A stretch of 24,433 bases of DNA. Source: Caldisericaceae bacterium. GTDB taxonomy: Bacteria > Caldisericota > Caldisericia > Caldisericales > Caldisericaceae. Below, in pieces: positions 1 to 7,154 of the stretch. The notes under the pieces are model-generated. The model saw nothing but the letters and a program-made list of their open reading frames with translations, was not told the DNA's origin and did no database searches. Within the stretch, counting starts at the first letter, position 1. Every line of letters starts with the position of its first letter. A program made the translations under genes and the position numbers. The stretch covers positions 1-24,433 of the forward strand of contig JAGHAO010000098.1 in NCBI GenBank assembly GCA_021161495.1, read 5' to 3'.

Positions 1-330
1 CACTATTACGTGGCAAAATGGATGAAAAAAATAGTCGGATTTTTAGGTGTTTGGAACGAACAGGACAAACTCCACATAGTGAATATAGCGGTTCACCCGT
101 CATACAGAAAAAGAGGGGTGGGCAGCCAACTTATGGAGTTCGCAATATCTCTCGCAAAGAAGGGCAAGAAGAGAGAGATTTACCTTGAAGTGAAACAATC
201 CAACAAGGTGGCGCAGAAACTTTACAAAAAGTTCGGTTTTACAGAGAACGGGAAGATACCGAACTACTATATTGACGGGGAGGACGGAATAATTATGAGG
301 AGGAGTTTGAATGAATATTCTGGGAATTGA
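1..330 (+). CDS. rimI: RimI-like GNAT N-acetyltransferase, 5' end missing
   Basis: This is the C-terminal part of a GNAT acetyltransferase; the reading frame is open from base 1, so the true start lies upstream of the window. A GTG at 10 is not a convincing start because the residues before it (HYY) continue a normal RimI strand. The acetyl-CoA site is visible as the IAVHPSYRKRGVGSQLM stretch (R/Q-x-x-G-x-G/A type), followed by YLEVKQSN and a LYKKFGF motif typical of RimI. RimI acetylates the N-terminal alanine of ribosomal protein S18, although many bacterial homologues act more broadly. Its 3' end overlaps tsaD by 20 nt. A rimI-tsaD (and often tsaB) neighbourhood is common in bacteria, which supports the name. 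The family assignment is firm; the S18 substrate is inference. Confidence 0.85.
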   Translation, partial: HYYVAKWMKKIVGFLGVWNEQDKLHIVNIAVHPSYRKRGVGSQLMEFAISLAKKGKKREIYLEVKQSNKVAQKLYKKFGFTENGKIPNYYIDGEDGIIMRRSLNEYSGN

Positions 331-1318
331 AACATCCTGCGATGATACGGCAATCGCCATAATAGACGAACATGCAAACGTAAAAAGCAACGTTCTTTCT
401 TCGCAAACGCAGTTTTACAAAGATTACGGAGGCATCGTTCCGGAAATCGCTTCACGAAAACATGCCGAACTCATAGGGTATGTCCTTGAAGAAGCGTTAA
501 AACTTGCAAACGTAGCCCTCGAAGATATTGACCTTATCTCCGTTACATACGGGCCGGGGCTTGTAGGTTCGCTGCTTGTGGGTGTGGAAACGGCAAAATC
601 CCTGTCTTTTGCCAAAAAAATTCCGGTGATCGGAGTGAATCATCTCGAAGGGCATATCTATTCCTTATTTGTGAATAACAAACCCCTAAGCGTGGAAAAT
701 CCTCCTTTTCCGATGCTTTTTCTGATTGTTTCCGGCGGCCACACGGAACTTGTTTTGATTAAAAAACACTTGCAATACGAAGTTTTAGGCGAAACGAGAG
801 ACGATGCTGCGGGAGAGGCGTTGGACAAATTCGCCCGGGCGTTAGGATACGGATATCCGGGAGGCCCTGTCATTCAAAAATTGGGAGAGAACGGAGATCC
901 GAACTTTTACAAATTCCCACGCCTTTCCTTGAAATCACCCTTCGAATTCAGTTTCAGCGGATTAAAAACAGCGGGAGTTTATTATTTGCAAAGCCACCCG
1001 GATGAAGCAAAAAATCGTTTGAATGATATCTGCGCAAGTTTTGAAGAAGCGCTTACCGACATCTTGATAAACAGAACATTAAACGCCGCAAGAAAATTCG
1101 ACGTAAAAGCAATTGGTGTTGTAGGTGGAGTTTCGGCGAACAAAAGGCTCAGAGAAAAATTCCGAAAAAAATCTTATGTTCCGGTGTATTTTCCTGAAAA
1201 AGGGTTTTCAACGGACAATGCTGCAATGATTGCAGTTGCAGGCTATTTGCATTACAAAAATGGGAAAAGAAGCGATTTGCTGCTTGACGCTGTCTCTACT
1301 CTCCCGCTCGGAGTGTGA
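311..1318 (+). CDS. tsaD: tRNA N6-adenosine threonylcarbamoyltransferase TsaD
   Basis: TsaD transfers the threonylcarbamoyl group from TC-AMP to A37 of ANN-decoding tRNAs, working with TsaB and TsaE in the cytoplasm. The 335-residue length is normal. It opens with the ASKHA-fold motif LGIETSCDDT, carries metal-binding HLEGH (His111 and His115), then SGGHTEL, and near the C-terminus STDNAAMIA whose Asp302 is the third metal ligand. The ATG at 311 sits behind a strong GAGGAGGAG ribosome-binding site at about 297-305, inside the end of the rimI-like gene, so the two are probably translationally coupled. tsaB and tsaE are not in the window. A weak hairpin follows the stop. Identity is certain from the motifs. 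Confidence 0.97.
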   Translation: MNILGIETSCDDTAIAIIDEHANVKSNVLSSQTQFYKDYGGIVPEIASRKHAELIGYVLEEALKLANVALEDIDLISVTYGPGLVGSLLVGVETAKSLSFAKKIPVIGVNHLEGHIYSLFVNNKPLSVENPPFPMLFLIVSGGHTELVLIKKHLQYEVLGETRDDAAGEALDKFARALGYGYPGGPVIQKLGENGDPNFYKFPRLSLKSPFEFSFSGLKTAGVYYLQSHPDEAKNRLNDICASFEEALTDILINRTLNAARKFDVKAIGVVGGVSANKRLREKFRKKSYVPVYFPEKGFSTDNAAMIAVAGYLHYKNGKRSDLLLDAVSTLPLGV

Positions 1319-1330
1319 ATCATCTTTTTA

Positions 1331-1358
1331 CGGAAAGAAAGAGAGTTTTCTTTCTCCG
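1331..1358 (+). terminator. Hairpin after tsaD, doubtful terminator
   Basis: CGG (1331-1333) pairs with CCG (1356-1358), and AAAGAAA (1334-1340) pairs with TTTCTTT (1347-1353), leaving a two-base bulge on the right arm and a six-base loop. No T-run follows, so it is not a standard intrinsic terminator. It may slow or help stop transcription from tsaD, or protect the 3' end. Confidence 0.3.
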
Positions 1359-1389
1359 TGCAGAGATAGTGTTGTTATAAGTATTTTTG

Positions 1390-1403
1390 CGAATATTTAT
1401 TCG
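1390..1403. repeat. Short perfect inverted repeat
   Basis: CGAATA and TATTCG face each other across two T bases. It lies over 100 bases upstream of the rpsB promoter in AT-rich DNA. It could be an operator half-site pair or chance; nothing else supports a function. Confidence 0.2.
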
Positions 1404-1513
1404 AGTTGGTAACGTAAACCGTTTTGCTTTTAAAGAAAACAATTTTGATGTGTGTCGGGTAAAAATAGAGATCTTCCATAAAGGCCGTGCCGCTTAATCA
1501 TATTAATAAACAC

Positions 1514-1541
1514 TTGATTTTTTATTTTTCTTCCTTACAAT
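1514..1541 (+). promoter_or_regulatory. Predicted sigma-70 promoter of the rpsB operon
   Basis: A -35 element TTGATT (1514-1519) and a -10 element TACAAT (1536-1541) are separated by 16 bases. A start of transcription near 1548 would give an mRNA leader of about 90 bases before the rpsB ATG at 1641. It is the only good promoter match in the gap upstream of the eight-gene operon. Confidence 0.6.
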
Positions 1542-1556
1542 ATTAACAAATACACA

Positions 1557-1612
1557 CTCTCCGGATTCTACGGAAGGTGCGCTTTTTGCGTCTCCGGGAA
1601 GAGGAAGGAGAG
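1557..1612 (+). promoter_or_regulatory. Structured 5' leader of rpsB, candidate S2 autoregulatory RNA
   Basis: CTCT (1557-1560) plus CCGGA (1561-1565) can pair with TCCGG (1593-1597) plus AGAG (1600-1603), with a two-base bulge. Inside sit two small hairpins: TTC-TACG-GAA (1566-1575), a UNCG-type tetraloop with the stable C-G closing pair, and CGC-TTTTT-GCG (1580-1590). Together they form a three-way-junction shape. CTCTCC (1557-1562) could instead pair with GGAGAG (1607-1612) in the purine-rich run, so two exclusive folds are possible. rpsB leaders that bind S2 are known in other bacteria; whether this one does is inference from position and fold. Confidence 0.4.
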
Positions 1613-1640
1613 GAGGAAAAACTATACAGGAGGTAATAGA

Positions 1641-2414
1641 ATGGCAGTAGTAACTATGAAGGAACTCCTCGAAGCGGGAGCACATTTCGGTCATCAGACG
1701 AGAAGATGGGATCCGAGAATGAAAGAGTACATTTATGCGGAAAGAAACGGGATCCACATCTTTGATCTCAGAATTACGGTTAAAAAGGTTGAAGAGGCCT
1801 ACAATTTCGTTTCCAATCTTGCAAAGGAAGGCGGAAAAATTATTTTCGTCGGAACGAAAAAGGCTGCGCAGGACATTGTTAAGGAAGAAGCGCTTCGCTG
1901 CGGTATGTATTATGTTAACCAGCGTTGGGTGGGAGGCCTTCTTACGAATTTTAGTACGATAAGGCAAAGAATCAATAAATTGAAGGAACTCGAAAAATTG
2001 GAAGAAGAAGGTTATCTCGAGACGATTTCAATTAAGGAAAAAGTTAAAATTCAGAGAGAACTTTCCAAACTCAGAAAGTTGTTTGAGGGAGTAAAGGATA
2101 TGACTTCCATTCCCAATGCGGTTTACATAACGGATACGCATAAAGACAGGAGCGCATTGCTTGAAGCAAGAAAACTGCACATCCCGGTGGTTGCCATTGT
2201 TGATTCGAATTCCAATCCCGAAGAAGTTGATTATCCTCTTCCGGGAAATGATGATGCAATTCGTTCGCTCAGGCTTTTCACTTCTATTATAGCGAATGCA
2301 GTGATAGAAGGTAAAGAGGGAGATGTGGGCGAGCAGGAAAAAACACAGGAAAACCCTGAAGAAGTTCTTAGAGAAGAGCTTAAGGGAGATATAAAAGAAA
2401 AATTTGAAGGTTAG
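1641..2414 (+). CDS. rpsB: 30S ribosomal protein S2
   Basis: S2 is a late-assembling small-subunit protein that lies at the head-body junction, near the platform, and helps bind S1 where S1 exists. The 257-residue length is normal. Signature segments are visible: MKELLEAGAHFGHQTRRWDP at the N-terminus, YAERNGIHIFDL, FVGTKKAAQ, VNQRWVGGLLTN and IPVVAIVDSNSNP, followed by an acidic, poorly conserved C-terminal tail. The ATG at 1641 is set by AGGAGG at 1628-1633. It is the first gene of the operon continuing into tsf, the classic rpsB-tsf pairing, and its leader may carry autoregulation. Confidence 0.98.
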   Translation: MAVVTMKELLEAGAHFGHQTRRWDPRMKEYIYAERNGIHIFDLRITVKKVEEAYNFVSNLAKEGGKIIFVGTKKAAQDIVKEEALRCGMYYVNQRWVGGLLTNFSTIRQRINKLKELEKLEEEGYLETISIKEKVKIQRELSKLRKLFEGVKDMTSIPNAVYITDTHKDRSALLEARKLHIPVVAIVDSNSNPEEVDYPLPGNDDAIRSLRLFTSIIANAVIEGKEGDVGEQEKTQENPEEVLREELKGDIKEKFEG

Positions 2415-2426
2415 GAGAGGTGAATT

Positions 2427-3014
2427 ATGGATTTGGAACTTATTAAAGAACTAAGGGCTAAAACTGGCGCTGGAATTGTTGATTGTAAAAAGGCGCTTGC
2501 CGAAGCAAACGGAGATATTGAGAAAGCAATTGAAATTTTAAGAGAAAAGGGAATCGCCAAAGCGGTTAAAAAGGCAGGGCGTGCAACAAATCAGGGCATT
2601 GTTGCCGCTTATATTCATCCCGGTGCTCAACTCGGCGTTTTGGTGGAACTTGATTGCGAAACCGATTTTGTTGCAAGAACCGATGAGTTTAAAACTCTTG
2701 CAAACGAAATTGCGCTTCAAATTGCAGCAACGGATCCCGATTATATTGACAGGGAAGATGTTCCGGAAGACGTGCTTGAAAAGGAAAAAGAGATTTATAA
2801 AAAACAACTTGAAGAGCAGAAAAAACCGGCTCACATTATTGATAAAATCATAGAGGGAAAAATAGAAACATTCTATAAAGAGCATTGCTTACTTGACCTT
2901 CCTTACATAAGAGACGAGAAGAGGACGATCAGAGACCTCATAAAAGAGCATATCGCAAAATTCGGAGAAAATATCTCCGTAAGGCGTTTCTCCCGGTTTA
3001 AGGTAGGTGAGTAA
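2427..3014 (+). CDS. tsf: Elongation factor Ts (short form)
   Basis: EF-Ts is the nucleotide exchange factor that recharges EF-Tu with GTP. The N-terminal UBA-like domain is clear (IKELRAKTGAGIVDCKKALA, residues about 5-25), followed by the TDFVARTDEF segment that contacts the EF-Tu nucleotide site. At 195 residues it is much shorter than the E. coli protein (about 280) and close to the Thermus type, with a single reduced core domain. It starts 12 bases after rpsB behind an AGGAGAGGTG ribosome-binding site. The assignment is certain; the short form is a lineage trait and not a truncation, since the C-terminal helix region is intact. Confidence 0.97.
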   Translation: MDLELIKELRAKTGAGIVDCKKALAEANGDIEKAIEILREKGIAKAVKKAGRATNQGIVAAYIHPGAQLGVLVELDCETDFVARTDEFKTLANEIALQIAATDPDYIDREDVPEDVLEKEKEIYKKQLEEQKKPAHIIDKIIEGKIETFYKEHCLLDLPYIRDEKRTIRDLIKEHIAKFGENISVRRFSRFKVGE

Positions 3015-3017
3015 TAT

Positions 3018-3731
3018 TTGACTCCTTATAAACGAATCCTCCTCAAACTCAGCGGCGAAGCGCTTCTCGGCAAAAAGGAATTTGGCATTGATGTGGATGT
3101 TCTCGATGAAATTGCCGAGCAAATAAAGGTTTTAAGAGAAAATGGAATAGAAATAGGAATTGTAATAGGCGGAGGAAATATTTTCAGGGGGAACGAAAGC
3201 AAAGAACTGCACATAGACAGGGCGACCGCCGACTATATGGGAATGCTTGCAACGGTAATCAATGCCCTTGCATTGCAAAATATGCTTATGAGCAAAGGAA
3301 TTGATGCGAGAGTAATGTCCTCGCTCAGCCTTACTCAGGTAGCAGAACCGTATATTCTGGCAAAAGCGGTTGCTCACTTTAATAAGGGTAGAGTGATTAT
3401 TTTTGCGGGGGGCACGGGCCTCCCGTTTTTTACAACTGATACAACCGCAGCGCTCAGGGCAATCGAGATAAAAGCGGATGCACTTTTTAAAGCAACAAAA
3501 GTTGATGCAATTTATTCGGCAGATCCAAAGAAAGATAAAAATGCAAAGAAATATCGTTCGATAACATATACGGAATTTCTTGCGAAAAACCTTAAAGCGA
3601 TGGATTCCACGGCTGTGTCACTTTGTAGAGACTTTCATATGCCTATCATACTTTTTAATATGACAAAGAAAAATAATCTCGTGAAGGCAGTTCTTGAAGG
3701 CGGTATCGGAACTTATATAAAGGAGGGATAG
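3018..3731 (+). CDS. pyrH: Uridylate kinase (UMP kinase)
   Basis: PyrH phosphorylates UMP to UDP in pyrimidine nucleotide synthesis and is a hexameric amino-acid-kinase-fold enzyme, usually GTP-activated and UTP-inhibited. Visible family blocks are KRILLKLSGEALLG at the N-terminus, IVIGGGNIFRG, the RATADYMGMLATVINALALQ stretch, IFAGGTGLPFFTTDT and DAIYSADPKKDK. The 237-residue length is standard. The start is a TTG at 3018, three bases after the tsf stop, with AGGTGAG just upstream; there is no ATG or GTG that preserves the conserved N-terminus. The rpsB-tsf-pyrH-frr order is widely conserved. Confidence 0.97.
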   Translation: MTPYKRILLKLSGEALLGKKEFGIDVDVLDEIAEQIKVLRENGIEIGIVIGGGNIFRGNESKELHIDRATADYMGMLATVINALALQNMLMSKGIDARVMSSLSLTQVAEPYILAKAVAHFNKGRVIIFAGGTGLPFFTTDTTAALRAIEIKADALFKATKVDAIYSADPKKDKNAKKYRSITYTEFLAKNLKAMDSTAVSLCRDFHMPIILFNMTKKNNLVKAVLEGGIGTYIKEG

Positions 3732-3733
3732 AT

Positions 3734-4291
3734 ATGGAAAAGAAATTTTACGAAGAAGTGGAAAGTCGAATGAAAGCTGCGATAGAGGCGTTAGAGCGTG
3801 ATTTTTCCAAAGTGCGTGCAACAAGAATCACACCCGAAATTCTTGAACCGGTAAAAGTCGAGGCGTATGGTACATTGCTGCCCATAAGACAGGTTGCGAA
3901 TATTTCGTCTTCCGGGTCTCGTTCGCTTCTTATCGAGCCGTGGGACAAATCTCTTCTAAAAGAGATTGAGCGTGGAATTTTAAAAGCAAATCTCGGAGTT
4001 ACGCCACAGAATGACGGAAGTACAATCAGGCTTAATTTCCCTAAACTTGACGAAGAGGAGAGGGAAAGAATTGCAACTCAGGTTAAAAAGATGGCGGAAG
4101 AATTCAGAGAAGAGATAAGGAGCATTCGAAGAAAAGCAATAGAACAAGTAAGGGAGTGGGAAAAGAATAAGGAAATTTCCGAAGACGAAAAATACAGAAT
4201 GCAGGATAAGATTCAGGAACTTACCGATAAATACATAGAGATTATCAATGACCACCTCAAAAAGAAAGAAAAAGAAATTTTAGAGGTTTAA
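3734..4291 (+). CDS. frr: Ribosome recycling factor
   Basis: RRF splits the post-termination ribosome together with EF-G. At 185 residues it has the usual length and shows the family pattern: the RATRITPEIL helix end, the head-domain strand VEAYGTLLPIRQVANIS, ILKANLGVTPQNDG, LNFPKLDEEERE, and the long charged C-terminal helices with RSIRRKA. The ATG at 3734 lies two bases after pyrH with an AAGGAGGG ribosome-binding site. Its TAA stop overlaps the uppS ATG by one base (TAATG), which points to coupled translation. Confidence 0.97.
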   Translation: MEKKFYEEVESRMKAAIEALERDFSKVRATRITPEILEPVKVEAYGTLLPIRQVANISSSGSRSLLIEPWDKSLLKEIERGILKANLGVTPQNDGSTIRLNFPKLDEEERERIATQVKKMAEEFREEIRSIRRKAIEQVREWEKNKEISEDEKYRMQDKIQELTDKYIEIINDHLKKKEKEILEV

Positions 4292-4983
4292 TGAAAGATG
4301 CGAAATCCGTTCCCGTCCACGTCGCGATTATTATGGACGGGAACGGAAGATGGGCGCAGAAGCGAGGCCTTCCCAGAACGGAGGGGCACAGGGCAGGAGT
4401 TAAGACAGTCAAAAAAATTGTCAAGACGGCTTCCGATAACGGCATAAAGTATCTTACGTTGTATGCCTTTTCAACGGAAAATTGGAAAAGGAGTAAAGAA
4501 GAAGTCAATTTTTTGTTAAATCTCTTTGCGGAAGTCCTAAAAGATTATCTTAACGAACTCCGGGATAATAATGTTAAATTGAAATTCATCGGCGATATTC
4601 AGGGCCTTCCCTATTTTCTCAGAAAAGTCTTGGAATATTCGGAAAATGCAACAAAAAAAGACACCGGTTTGGTTTTAAATATTGCGATAAATTACGGTGG
4701 AAGAAGGGAAATTGTTCAGGCCGTGAAAAGGATTTGCCGAGAAAAAATCCGAGATATAAACGAGGAAAATTTTTCCGATTATCTCTACACTGCGGGCCAG
4801 CCCGACCCTGATATCATAATAAGGACAAGCGGTGAAATGCGTTTAAGCAATTTTTTACTTTATCAATCGTCTTATTCCGAACTTTTTTTTACTGACACAT
4901 TGTGGCCGGATTTTACTGAAGAAGAGTTTTTGAAAATTATTGAAGAATTTGGGAAAAGGAAAAGAAAATTTGGTGGCGTTTAA
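4291..4983 (+). CDS. uppS: Isoprenyl transferase, undecaprenyl diphosphate synthase
   Basis: This cis-prenyltransferase adds isopentenyl units to farnesyl diphosphate to make the C55 lipid carrier for peptidoglycan and other wall polymers. The P-loop-like active-site motif is HVAIIMDGNGRWA, with catalytic Asp16. It is followed by GHRAG, LYAFSTENWKR and the C-terminal PDIIIRTSGEMRLSNFLL and YSELFFTDTLWPDF blocks. The 230-residue length is normal. Its stop touches the dxr start codon with no gap. cdsA, the usual next gene in the frr-uppS-cdsA-dxr order of many bacteria, is not present here. Confidence 0.96.
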   Translation: MKDAKSVPVHVAIIMDGNGRWAQKRGLPRTEGHRAGVKTVKKIVKTASDNGIKYLTLYAFSTENWKRSKEEVNFLLNLFAEVLKDYLNELRDNNVKLKFIGDIQGLPYFLRKVLEYSENATKKDTGLVLNIAINYGGRREIVQAVKRICREKIRDINEENFSDYLYTAGQPDPDIIIRTSGEMRLSNFLLYQSSYSELFFTDTLWPDFTEEEFLKIIEEFGKRKRKFGGV

Positions 4984-6132
4984 ATGAAGAATATTTTTTT
5001 AATCGGTGCGACGGGCTCTCTCGGAAGAGAAGCCTTAAAAGTTATCGAAGATAATAAGGATAAATTTCTTTTAATCGGTGCAACGGGATACAACAATTAT
5101 AAAGAATTGATATCGATTTGCAGAAAATTCAACCCTCCTTATGCGGGGATTCGCAGAGAGTTTATTCCTATTATGAAGGATAATTGTTCGGGAGATACTG
5201 CTGTCTTTGATGTGGATAAAAGGCTTTCTGAAATTCTTGAAGAAGCGGATCCCGACTTAACGCTTTTTCTCTCTTCCGGAATTAATGCGGCAAAGGCGGT
5301 AAAATACCTTTTGAATAAGGATAAACGGATAGGCATTGCGAACAAAGAAACCGTTATTGCCGGTGGAGAACTCATATTCAAAAAGGAAAATCTTAAAAAT
5401 ATAATTCCTATTGATAGCGAACCCTCGGCAATTTTTCAATGCCTATTGGGTGAAAATAAGGAATCGGTAAACAGGCTGATTATTACGGCATCCGGCGGTC
5501 CTTTCTGGGAAAAACGAGAGGCGGAATTTCCATTTATTACGCCCGAAGATGCATTAAAACACCCGAACTGGAAAATGGGTAAGAAAATAACGATAGATTC
5601 GGCGACGATGGCAAACAAAGCGTTTGAAATTATAGAATCGCATTTCCTTTTCGATATTCCTTACGAAAAAATCGAAGCGGTTGTTCACAGAGAAAGTATT
5701 ATACATTCTCTTGTTGAATTTACGGACGGAAACGTGAAAGCCCTTATGAGTAAAACGAGAATGTATTACCCTCTGCAATTTGCAATGAGTTATCCGGAAA
5801 GAGTCAAAACGCATATCGGTTATCTTAATTTAGCCGATACCGGGAAACTCACTTTTTACCCGATGGACCGAAAGAAATTTCCTGCTTTTGATATTATTCT
5901 TCACTTTGCAAAGGAAGGCGGTAATAGATTACCGCTTTTGGTTGCCGCCGACGAAATTGCCGTGGAATCATTCCTTGAAAGGAAAATAAAGTTTACGGAT
6001 ATCCCTTACGTTATAGAAAAAACGGTTTCGAGCGTTCCTTTTTCGGAGGGCGGATCGCTTGAGGATATTGAAGAAACTTATAAACTTGGTATAATAAAGG
6101 CCGAAAATATTATAAGGAGAATAATATTATGA
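4984..6132 (+). CDS. dxr: 1-deoxy-D-xylulose 5-phosphate reductoisomerase
   Basis: DXR makes MEP from DXP with NADPH, the committed step of the MEP isoprenoid pathway. The NADPH loop GATGSLG is at residues 8-14, followed by GIANKETVIAGG, the metal-binding block IDSEPSAIFQCL, TASGGPFW, HPNWKMGKKITIDSATM, NKAFEIIESH and VVHRESIIHSLVEF. The 382-residue length is standard. Asp144 and Glu146 of the metal site are present. The residue after that Glu is Pro147 (codon 5422-5424), where E. coli and most homologues have a functionally important His (DSEH). The usual Asp-Met pair before the conserved Pro of the substrate lid also reads TRMYYP. The enzyme is otherwise complete, so activity is likely but worth checking. 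It directly abuts uppS and overlaps rseP by 4 bases. Confidence 0.95.
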   Translation: MKNIFLIGATGSLGREALKVIEDNKDKFLLIGATGYNNYKELISICRKFNPPYAGIRREFIPIMKDNCSGDTAVFDVDKRLSEILEEADPDLTLFLSSGINAAKAVKYLLNKDKRIGIANKETVIAGGELIFKKENLKNIIPIDSEPSAIFQCLLGENKESVNRLIITASGGPFWEKREAEFPFITPEDALKHPNWKMGKKITIDSATMANKAFEIIESHFLFDIPYEKIEAVVHRESIIHSLVEFTDGNVKALMSKTRMYYPLQFAMSYPERVKTHIGYLNLADTGKLTFYPMDRKKFPAFDIILHFAKEGGNRLPLLVAADEIAVESFLERKIKFTDIPYVIEKTVSSVPFSEGGSLEDIEETYKLGIIKAENIIRRIIL

Positions 6133-7154
6133 ATATATTTTGGAAAATTGTAATAGGAATATTTGTAATAGGAATTTTGGCATTGGTGCATGAACTCGGG
6201 CACTTTACCGCTGCAAAATTGTCAGGTATTGCGGTGGAAGAGCTAAGCATAGGTTTCGGCCCCACAATATGGCAAAAGAAGATAAAAGAGACCGTTTACA
6301 AAGTCGGTGTACTTCCCATTTTAGGATACGCCAAGATCAAAGGAATGGAAGGTGATTTCGACGCGCCGGACGGATATTACAGCAAAGGTCTTTGGGCACG
6401 ATTTTTCACGATCTTTATGGGACCGGGAATGAATTTCATTACTGCCATTGTTATTTTTACCATCGTATTTTCAACATTCGGTAACCCTTTTATGCCGACC
6501 ACGACAGTGGGTGCGGTGATAGAGAATGCACCTGCGTATACTGCCGGTATAAAGCCGGGAGATAAGATAATAGAAATAAACGGCGAACAGATCAAAACCT
6601 GGGACGAACTCGTAAAAATAATTCATTCGAGCAACGGGAATCCTGTTGAGGTCATTGCGGAAAGAAACGGAAAGAAACTTACATTTAACATAAAACCGAT
6701 TAAAGATAAAACAAACAATGTCTGGATAATAGGTATATCTCCTAAAGGACAGAGGTATTCACCGTTTGAAGCGTTGTGGCAGGGAACCGTATGGACAGGG
6801 AAGCTCCTTTACAAGATGTTTGTCTTTATTCCGATGCTCTTTACTCGGCAAGGTATTTCTTCTGTTGCAGGCCCGATAGGTATTATTACAATTACGGGCC
6901 AAGCGGCGTCAGGCGGGTTTCTCAATCTTTTGTGGTTTAGTGCGTACATTAGTATTGCTCTTGGTTTTACAAATTTGCTTCCAATACCTGCTCTTGACGG
7001 GAGTTGGCTTGTCCTTCTCCTTTGGGAAGCGATTACTCATAAACCTGTTCCTCCGGAAAAGCAGGCTGCCGTGCAGGGTGCGGGTTTTGTCATTCTGTTG
7101 GGTTTAATGGTGCTTATCAGCATTCACGATATTATGAGGCTGTTTGGCAAGTGA
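6129..7154 (+). CDS. rseP: Site-2 membrane metalloprotease, RseP family
   Basis: This is an intramembrane zinc protease of family M50B, which cuts membrane-anchored anti-sigma factors and leftover signal peptides. The first hydrophobic helix carries HELGH (His21, Glu22, His25). A single PDZ domain lies at about residues 118-190 (APAYTAGIKPGDKIIEING). The third zinc ligand is Asp290 in NLLPIPALDGSW, where the second Gly of the usual LDGG is Ser. GPIGI precedes the last helices. At 341 residues with one PDZ domain it is shorter than E. coli RseP, which has two and about 450 residues, and matches the compact form of many bacteria. It overlaps dxr (ATGA) and ispG (GTGA). The actual substrate cannot be told from this window. 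Confidence 0.93.
   Translation: MNIFWKIVIGIFVIGILALVHELGHFTAAKLSGIAVEELSIGFGPTIWQKKIKETVYKVGVLPILGYAKIKGMEGDFDAPDGYYSKGLWARFFTIFMGPGMNFITAIVIFTIVFSTFGNPFMPTTTVGAVIENAPAYTAGIKPGDKIIEINGEQIKTWDELVKIIHSSNGNPVEVIAERNGKKLTFNIKPIKDKTNNVWIIGISPKGQRYSPFEALWQGTVWTGKLLYKMFVFIPMLFTRQGISSVAGPIGIITITGQAASGGFLNLLWFSAYISIALGFTNLLPIPALDGSWLVLLLWEAITHKPVPPEKQAAVQGAGFVILLGLMVLISIHDIMRLFGK

Larger units (their letters stand above)
1319..1640 (+). other. Intergenic region with promoter and structured leader of the rpsB operon
   Basis: This is the only stretch over 300 bases without a gene. The first part (1319-1500) is AT-rich and holds a hairpin just after tsaD and a small inverted repeat at 1390-1403; I see no convincing small gene or tRNA there. 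The second part holds a sigma-70-type promoter (1514-1541), a foldable leader (1557-1603), a purine-rich run (1604-1620) and the rpsB ribosome-binding site AGGAGG (1628-1633). These parts are listed separately. Confidence 0.7.

Noticed and set aside
1331..1358. Strong intrinsic terminator after tsaD
   Set aside because: The hairpin is present but bulged and AT-rich with no following T-run, so it is listed only as a doubtful terminator.
1230..1412. Short plus-strand open frame running from tsaD into the intergenic region
   Set aside because: Most of it is an alternative frame of tsaD, with no ribosome-binding site and no coding character in the unique part.
3358..3374. TGGCA and TTGCT resembling a sigma-54 -24/-12 promoter
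   Set aside because: The spacing is one base too long for the consensus and it lies within the pyrH coding sequence with no gene start at a sensible distance.
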